The notes beneath the pieces are model-generated. The model did no database searches. It was given only the letters and a program-made list of their open reading frames with translations, and was not told the origin of the DNA. Below, in pieces: positions 5,025-8,039 of a stretch of 8,039 bases of DNA. The first letter of the stretch is position 1. Every line of letters starts with the position of its first letter. Source of the DNA: Nitrososphaerota archaeon (GTDB taxonomy: Archaea; Iainarchaeota; Iainarchaeia; Iainarchaeales; VGJJ01); assembly GCA_020053155.1 (NCBI GenBank), contig JAGVNS010000123.1, positions 1 to 8,039 of the forward strand. Reading direction: 5' to 3'. The translations under genes and the position numbers were made by a program.

Positions 5025-5047
5025 TGTTGTGGGGCTACACCACAACA
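5025..5047. promoter_or_regulatory. Inverted-repeat operator between the divergent promoters
   Basis: TGTTGTGG (5025-5032) and CCACAACA (5040-5047) are exact inverted arms around seven bases. The element directly abuts the regulator's TATA box and lies just upstream of the likely TATA box of the sulfotransferase operon. Position and symmetry fit a dimeric winged-helix protein such as the adjacent TrmB-type regulator. Binding by that protein is inference. Confidence 0.6.
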
Positions 5048-5048
5048 C

Positions 5049-5055
5049 TTATACC
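5049..5055 (+). promoter_or_regulatory. TATA-like box for the TrmB-type gene (leaderless)
   Basis: TTATACC is centred about 27 nt before the ATG at 5078, so the transcript should begin at or next to the start codon. No Shine-Dalgarno precedes the ATG, which agrees with a leaderless message. Confidence 0.5.
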
Positions 5056-5077
5056 TTTTACCGTTGATACCTAATAT

Positions 5078-5797
5078 ATGCTTGAAGATACGTTGGGAAA
5101 GATGGGATTCAGCCCTTCCGAAATTCGGTTGTTCATGCACTTGAATCGGAATGGGGCGGGGTATGCCACTCGCTTGAGTCAGGAAACAGGATTGAACCGT
5201 ACCAACGTGTACGAGGCATTGGATCGCTTGGTTGCAAAAGGGCTCGTTTCTTTTGTCACCCAGAACAACGTCAAGTGGTATGCCGCCAATCCTCCCGAAT
5301 CCGTTTTATCCCTCATTCAAATGAAAGAAGAGGAGTTAGCGGGGATCAAAAAAGACCTGGTTTTCGAAATCAACATCCTAAAACCAAACCCCTCTAGGGG
5401 GGAGTTGGAAGCCCGCATATTTGTGGGAAAGTATGGGCTGCGGATGCTGTTCGAGGAGATACTGGAGAAAGGGAAACCCATATCGGTAATCGCCTCCAAA
5501 CTCCAGTTCAGTGAATTCTTTGGCCCCTATTTTGAAGCGTGGCATAAAGCGCGCATACAGAAAGGCATCAAACAGCGGTCCATTTTTCCACGGTCACTCA
5601 AATCCAAATTAAAGGACCGGAAGTTGTTGCAATACCGTTTTTCGGATGACGAATCCATCAATCCAACCACTACCATACTCTACGGGGAAAATTGCTTGTT
5701 CATCCAATGGGCCAAAGAACCCATCGCCATCAAGATACAAAACAAGGACGTGGCTCATTCCCACCTGAATTATTTCAATCGATTGTGGAAATCCTAA
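5078..5797 (+). CDS. TrmB-family transcriptional regulator
   Basis: This 239-residue protein has the TrmB-type winged helix at residues 1-70: GFSPSEIRLFMHL, ATRLSQETGLNRTNVYEALDRLVAKGLV, then the wing and WYAANPPESVL. A charged helix (about 75-98), probably for dimerisation, follows. The C-terminal part (about 105-239) ends TTTILYGENCLFIQWAKEPIAIKI and a final HLNYFNRLWKS, as in short TrmB relatives. It is shorter than sugar-sensing TrmB (about 340 residues) and lacks room for the full sugar-binding domain, so the ligand may differ. The gene is leaderless, and divergent from the sulfotransferase/reductase operon with an inverted repeat between them, so autoregulation and control of that operon are likely. 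It could activate or repress. TrmB regulators are mainly archaeal, which supports the host assignment. Confidence 0.88.
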   Translation: MLEDTLGKMGFSPSEIRLFMHLNRNGAGYATRLSQETGLNRTNVYEALDRLVAKGLVSFVTQNNVKWYAANPPESVLSLIQMKEEELAGIKKDLVFEINILKPNPSRGELEARIFVGKYGLRMLFEEILEKGKPISVIASKLQFSEFFGPYFEAWHKARIQKGIKQRSIFPRSLKSKLKDRKLLQYRFSDDESINPTTTILYGENCLFIQWAKEPIAIKIQNKDVAHSHLNYFNRLWKS

Positions 5798-5802
5798 AAA
5801 AA
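5796..5802 (-). terminator. T-run terminator for the ABC-F gene
   Basis: Seven A on + read as seven T on the ABC-F strand, about 60 nt past its stop. The run overlaps the TrmB stop codon, so two convergent units end here. On +, no T-run follows closely, so the TrmB message may read on. Confidence 0.4.
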
Positions 5803-5861
5803 GGGAATAAAGTACAAGAAGAAAACCCGTGCTTAACAGGGAATTCGGTGACATACTTCGT

Positions 5862-7424
5862 TCATTTCTTTACGTTCGCCAGCATCTTGTTTTCCACTTT
5901 CACGATTCGGTTAGCCACTTTTTGAATAAAGTACCGGTCGTGGGAGACTGCGAGAATAGTCCCATCATAATTCAAAAAAGCGTTTTCGATGATCTCTCTT
6001 GCATCAATGTCCAAGTGATTCGTGGGTTCATCCAGGAGCAAAAAGTTTGGCTTTTTGAGCAGAACTTTCAGCAAATTCAAACGGGATTTTTCTCCCATGG
6101 AAATGGAGGCAATCTTCTTCTCTACTTCCTCTGGCTTCTTGAATCCAATCATGGAGAGGTTGGTTCGCGTTCGGGCCTTGTCCTGCAAAATAGCATAGAT
6201 TTCCTCATAGAGCGTGTGTTCGGGATTCAGCCCTTTCAAATCCTGGTCCGCATACCCGATGAGCGTTTCGCTGGCGAAGTCAATCTCCCCATCCATCTTT
6301 GGGATTTTTCCAGCGATGGTTTTGAGGAGGGTTGTTTTTCCGCATCCATTCTCTCCGATGATGACAAAGCGTTGGTGCGCGCCAATGGCCAGGTTTATTT
6401 TCTTGATGAGGGGGGTGTCATATCCCACCGTCAAATCGTGCGTCTCCATGACATACGGCGCTTTCATGGGTTTGGATTCGAAATGAACCTCAAATTCACT
6501 CTTGTCCATGTCGGGGGCCTCTATTTCCTCTCGCTCATCCAGCATTTTTCTCCGGTATTCGCTCTGACGGACGTTTTTGGGAGCGGTTCCTATTTTGTTA
6601 ATCTTTTCCAGTTGGATGCGGCGGTAATTTTTTTCATTTTCATACGCTTTTTGCTGCGCGCTATACTGTTCCGTGCGGGCACGCAAATACGTGTCGTAAT
6701 TTCCATTGTATTTGATTACTTTTCCGTTTTCGAGTTTGAGAATGGTGTCCGCCATTCTGTTCAGCAGAAACCGGTCGTGCGTGACAATAAGAACCGTCCC
6801 CTTAAACGACTTTAAGTGATTCTCCAAAATGTCCAATCGATCAAAATCCAAGTGATTGGTGGGCTCGTCGAGAAGCAATACGTCGCAATCCGCGCAAAAT
6901 ATTTTGGCCAATGCGAGGATGGCTTTTTGTCCCGTGCTTAGTTCAGACACTTTTTTTGAAAAGAGTGATTCGGATATTTTGAGTTTTTTGAGGACATCTT
7001 GAACGTTTGTCGCATTGGAGGATTGGGTCTCTTGATGCATTTTGGTTTGGAGGTTGGTATATTCCTCGGTGAGTTGGGTGAGTTTTTTTACATCATTGTA
7101 AATTTTTGGGTCTCCCATGAGGGTTTCAATCTCTTTTATTCGACCTCCATGCTTGGAGGCATTCAGGCCTCTCTCCAATTCTTCTAAGAACGTAAGGGCA
7201 GGGTTCACGTCAATGTGCTGGGCAAAATACCCTATGCGCGCGTTGCAGGCGATTTTCCCATTATAATCCGTCTTTCCCGCGATGGCTTTGAGGAGGGTGC
7301 TCTTTCCCACCCCATTCCGGCCGATAATCCCGACTTTGGACCCATACCCAATCCCCAAGCTCTCATCGTGGAAAAGGTCCTGTTTTCCGAAGCTGATAGA
7401 GAGGCGTTTGATGATGATGTCCAT
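5862..7424 (-). CDS. ABC-F family ATPase (ribosome-associated type)
   Basis: Two ATP-binding domains sit on one 520-residue chain with no membrane segment, the mark of ABC-F proteins, which bind the ribosome E site or act in antibiotic protection, rather than transport. Domain 1 has Walker A GRNGVGKS (35-42), signature LSTGQ (162-166) and Walker B LLLDEPTNHLD (183-193) with Glu187. A charged linker, about 247-325, contains RTEQYSAQQKAYENEK and RQSEYRRKMLDEREE. Domain 2 has GENGCGKT (357-364), signature region ISMGE (441-445) and LLLDEPTNHLD (462-472) with Glu466. The signatures differ from LSGGQ: Thr replaces the first Gly in domain 1. Catalytic residues are intact, so it should be active. 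On the coding strand AAGGGA lies shortly before ATG 7424, and CTTTATAG near 7490 is a fitting TATA box. Whether it is a housekeeping factor or a resistance protein cannot be told. Confidence 0.92.
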   Translation of the reverse strand: MDIIIKRLSISFGKQDLFHDESLGIGYGSKVGIIGRNGVGKSTLLKAIAGKTDYNGKIACNARIGYFAQHIDVNPALTFLEELERGLNASKHGGRIKEIETLMGDPKIYNDVKKLTQLTEEYTNLQTKMHQETQSSNATNVQDVLKKLKISESLFSKKVSELSTGQKAILALAKIFCADCDVLLLDEPTNHLDFDRLDILENHLKSFKGTVLIVTHDRFLLNRMADTILKLENGKVIKYNGNYDTYLRARTEQYSAQQKAYENEKNYRRIQLEKINKIGTAPKNVRQSEYRRKMLDEREEIEAPDMDKSEFEVHFESKPMKAPYVMETHDLTVGYDTPLIKKINLAIGAHQRFVIIGENGCGKTTLLKTIAGKIPKMDGEIDFASETLIGYADQDLKGLNPEHTLYEEIYAILQDKARTRTNLSMIGFKKPEEVEKKIASISMGEKSRLNLLKVLLKKPNFLLLDEPTNHLDIDAREIIENAFLNYDGTILAVSHDRYFIQKVANRIVKVENKMLANVKK

Positions 7425-7486
7425 GGTGAATTCCCTTATTCCCCCATCAGGCGGGAGTGCTCTTTCAAAAAAAGGCAGCCGAGCAT

Positions 7487-7494
7487 CTATAAAG
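7487..7494 (-). promoter_or_regulatory. TATA box for the ABC-F gene
   Basis: On the coding strand this reads CTTTATAG. The start would be near 7464, giving a leader of about 40 nt that contains AAGGGA before the ATG. Confidence 0.5.
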
Positions 7495-7547
7495 AAATAG
7501 GATTTTGCCTAAGATTGGGGCTTTTTTTTGTCCATGTGCGCGGCGTG

Positions 7548-7555
7548 TTAATAAA
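7548..7555 (+). promoter_or_regulatory. TATA box for the small membrane protein gene
   Basis: TTAATAAA places the start near 7577 and leaves a leader of about 45 nt with the purine-rich GAGGGGAG at 7602-7609. It lies on the opposite strand from, and about 60 nt from, the ABC-F TATA box, so the two divergent promoters do not overlap. Confidence 0.45.
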
Positions 7556-7621
7556 CCCCCGTTTTTTGGCATACACTATCAGCTCAATCCGTGAAACGGA
7601 TGAGGGGAGAAGTGCATTCAT

Positions 7622-7885
7622 ATGGTGAAAGGAAACAAAACGAGTCACACGCATGAATTGGACACCATGATGGGCGACGTGGATTGGACATCGGCCATCA
7701 TCGCCGTAGTGCTAATGGCCATTGGACTGTGGTTCATTGCCGGAGGATTCTCGATTCAGTTCAACGTGACACGGCAAAATTTTGATTGGATGGTCGCAGC
7801 ATGGTACGCGATTGGCGTGGCCCTGGTCTGGTACGGGAAGATGTGGGGTTGGAAAGCCAGTTGCTGCGGCGCCTGCCACACGTAA
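7622..7885 (+). CDS. Small two-helix membrane protein with Cys/His tail
   Basis: This 87-residue protein has two likely transmembrane helices: about 24-46 (SAIIAVVLMAIGLWFIAGG) and about 56-73 (WMVAAWYAIGVALVWYG). Lysines at both ends (Lys3, Lys6, Lys73, Lys78) suggest both termini face the cytoplasm. The N-terminus has a His-X-His (SHTHE, His9 and His11); the C-terminus ends SCCGACHT, with Cys81, Cys82, Cys85 and His86. CGACH fits the CXXCH c-type heme pattern, but the predicted cytoplasmic side makes heme attachment unlikely and metal or redox binding more plausible; this is inference. GAGGGGAG lies 12 nt before the ATG, longer than ideal. The helical hydrophobic pattern, promoter and following terminator make it a convincing gene. 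I do not recognise the family. Confidence 0.75.
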   Translation: MVKGNKTSHTHELDTMMGDVDWTSAIIAVVLMAIGLWFIAGGFSIQFNVTRQNFDWMVAAWYAIGVALVWYGKMWGWKASCCGACHT

Positions 7886-7894
7886 AGAATGGGG

Positions 7895-7924
7895 AAAGGG
7901 GGTATTAACCCCCCTTTATTTTTT
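7895..7924 (+). terminator. Strong hairpin and T-run after the membrane protein
   Basis: AAAGGGGGT (7895-7903) pairs with ACCCCCCTTT (7908-7917), with one extra C and an ATTA loop, and six T follow at 7919-7924. This is the clearest terminator in the window. It begins ten bases past the stop. Confidence 0.8.
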
Positions 7925-8039
7925 AGTTTGGAAAGTCTACTAGGTGTTGCGTGACACCGCTTATGTCACCACCGCTTTTTGTTTGGTTTTGAACACTTGA
8001 TTGGGTGTTTGATAATTTAAACTTGTATGTGGCGTTCGG
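7923..8039 (-). CDS. Possible 3' end of an unrecognised gene (partial)
   Basis: On the - strand one frame is open from the window edge to a TAA at 7923-7925, giving 38 residues rich in Ser, Thr, Asn and Gln, ending SGVTQHLVDFPN. Polar composition would fit the end of a surface or secreted protein. Its stop sits in the T-run of the facing terminator, as expected for convergent genes. An open frame this short can occur by chance, and inverted repeats (GGTGT/ACACC at 7943-7958) lie within it, so confidence is low. Confidence 0.3.
   Translation of the reverse strand, partial: PNATYKFKLSNTQSSVQNQTKSGGDISGVTQHLVDFPN

Noticed and set aside
5829..6815. Long + strand frame of 328 codons opposite the ABC-F gene
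   Set aside because: It is wholly antisense to a protein with all ABC motifs, has no ribosome site of note and its translation resembles no protein.
7943..7970. Overlapping small inverted repeats (GGTGT/ACACC and GTGAC/GTCAC)
   Set aside because: Only five pairs each and mutually exclusive; within chance for this length.
1..8039. CRISPR arrays, insertion sequences, replication origin
   Set aside because: No regularly spaced repeats, transposase-like frames or clustered origin-type repeats were seen on either strand.

Overview
The window most likely comes from an archaeon. The evidence is a TrmB-family regulator with a winged-helix N-terminus, TATA-like boxes about 25-27 nt before probable transcript starts, at least one probably leaderless gene, and a tRNA-Asp(GUC) gene without an encoded CCA. 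Base composition is moderate. The gene set (IscA, PrxQ/BCP, GalE, aldo/keto reductase, sulfotransferase, ABC-F) does not fix the lineage; a free-living or DPANN-like uncultured archaeon would fit, but this is inference.

Layout. 1-330: end of an unrecognised gene and an overlapping short reading frame, possibly one frameshifted gene. 412-801: iscA-type Fe-S carrier protein on +. 798-1115: a convergent, unrecognised Arg-rich small protein on -, sharing a CTAG double stop with iscA. 1181-1648: PrxQ/BCP peroxiredoxin on +. 1768-2736: galE on +, with a perfect 16-bp palindrome just before its ribosome binding site. 2737-3162: no protein gene, but dense in structured RNA: a TATA-box-driven rod-like RNA candidate of about 81 nt, a perfect 11-bp hairpin, a short hairpin abutting tRNA-Asp, the tRNA itself, and a long imperfect hairpin after it. 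3163-4991: a two-gene operon on - (sulfotransferase-like protein, then aldo/keto reductase). 5078-5797: a divergent TrmB-type regulator on +, with an 8-bp inverted repeat between the two promoters. 5862-7424: an ABC-F ATPase on -. 7622-7885: a small two-helix membrane protein on + with a Cys/His tail. The right edge may hold the C-terminal end of a gene on -.

How it fits together. IscA and the peroxiredoxin are housekeeping Fe-S and oxidative-stress functions. The regulator, inverted repeat, sulfotransferase and reductase look like a self-contained regulated module, probably modifying a small molecule or glycan; the substrate cannot be read from sequence. GalE supplies UDP-galactose. The ABC-F protein probably acts on the ribosome.

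The best candidates for something undescribed are the structured RNA at 2807-2891, the regulated sulfotransferase/reductase module, and the two unrecognised small proteins (798-1115 and 7622-7885).
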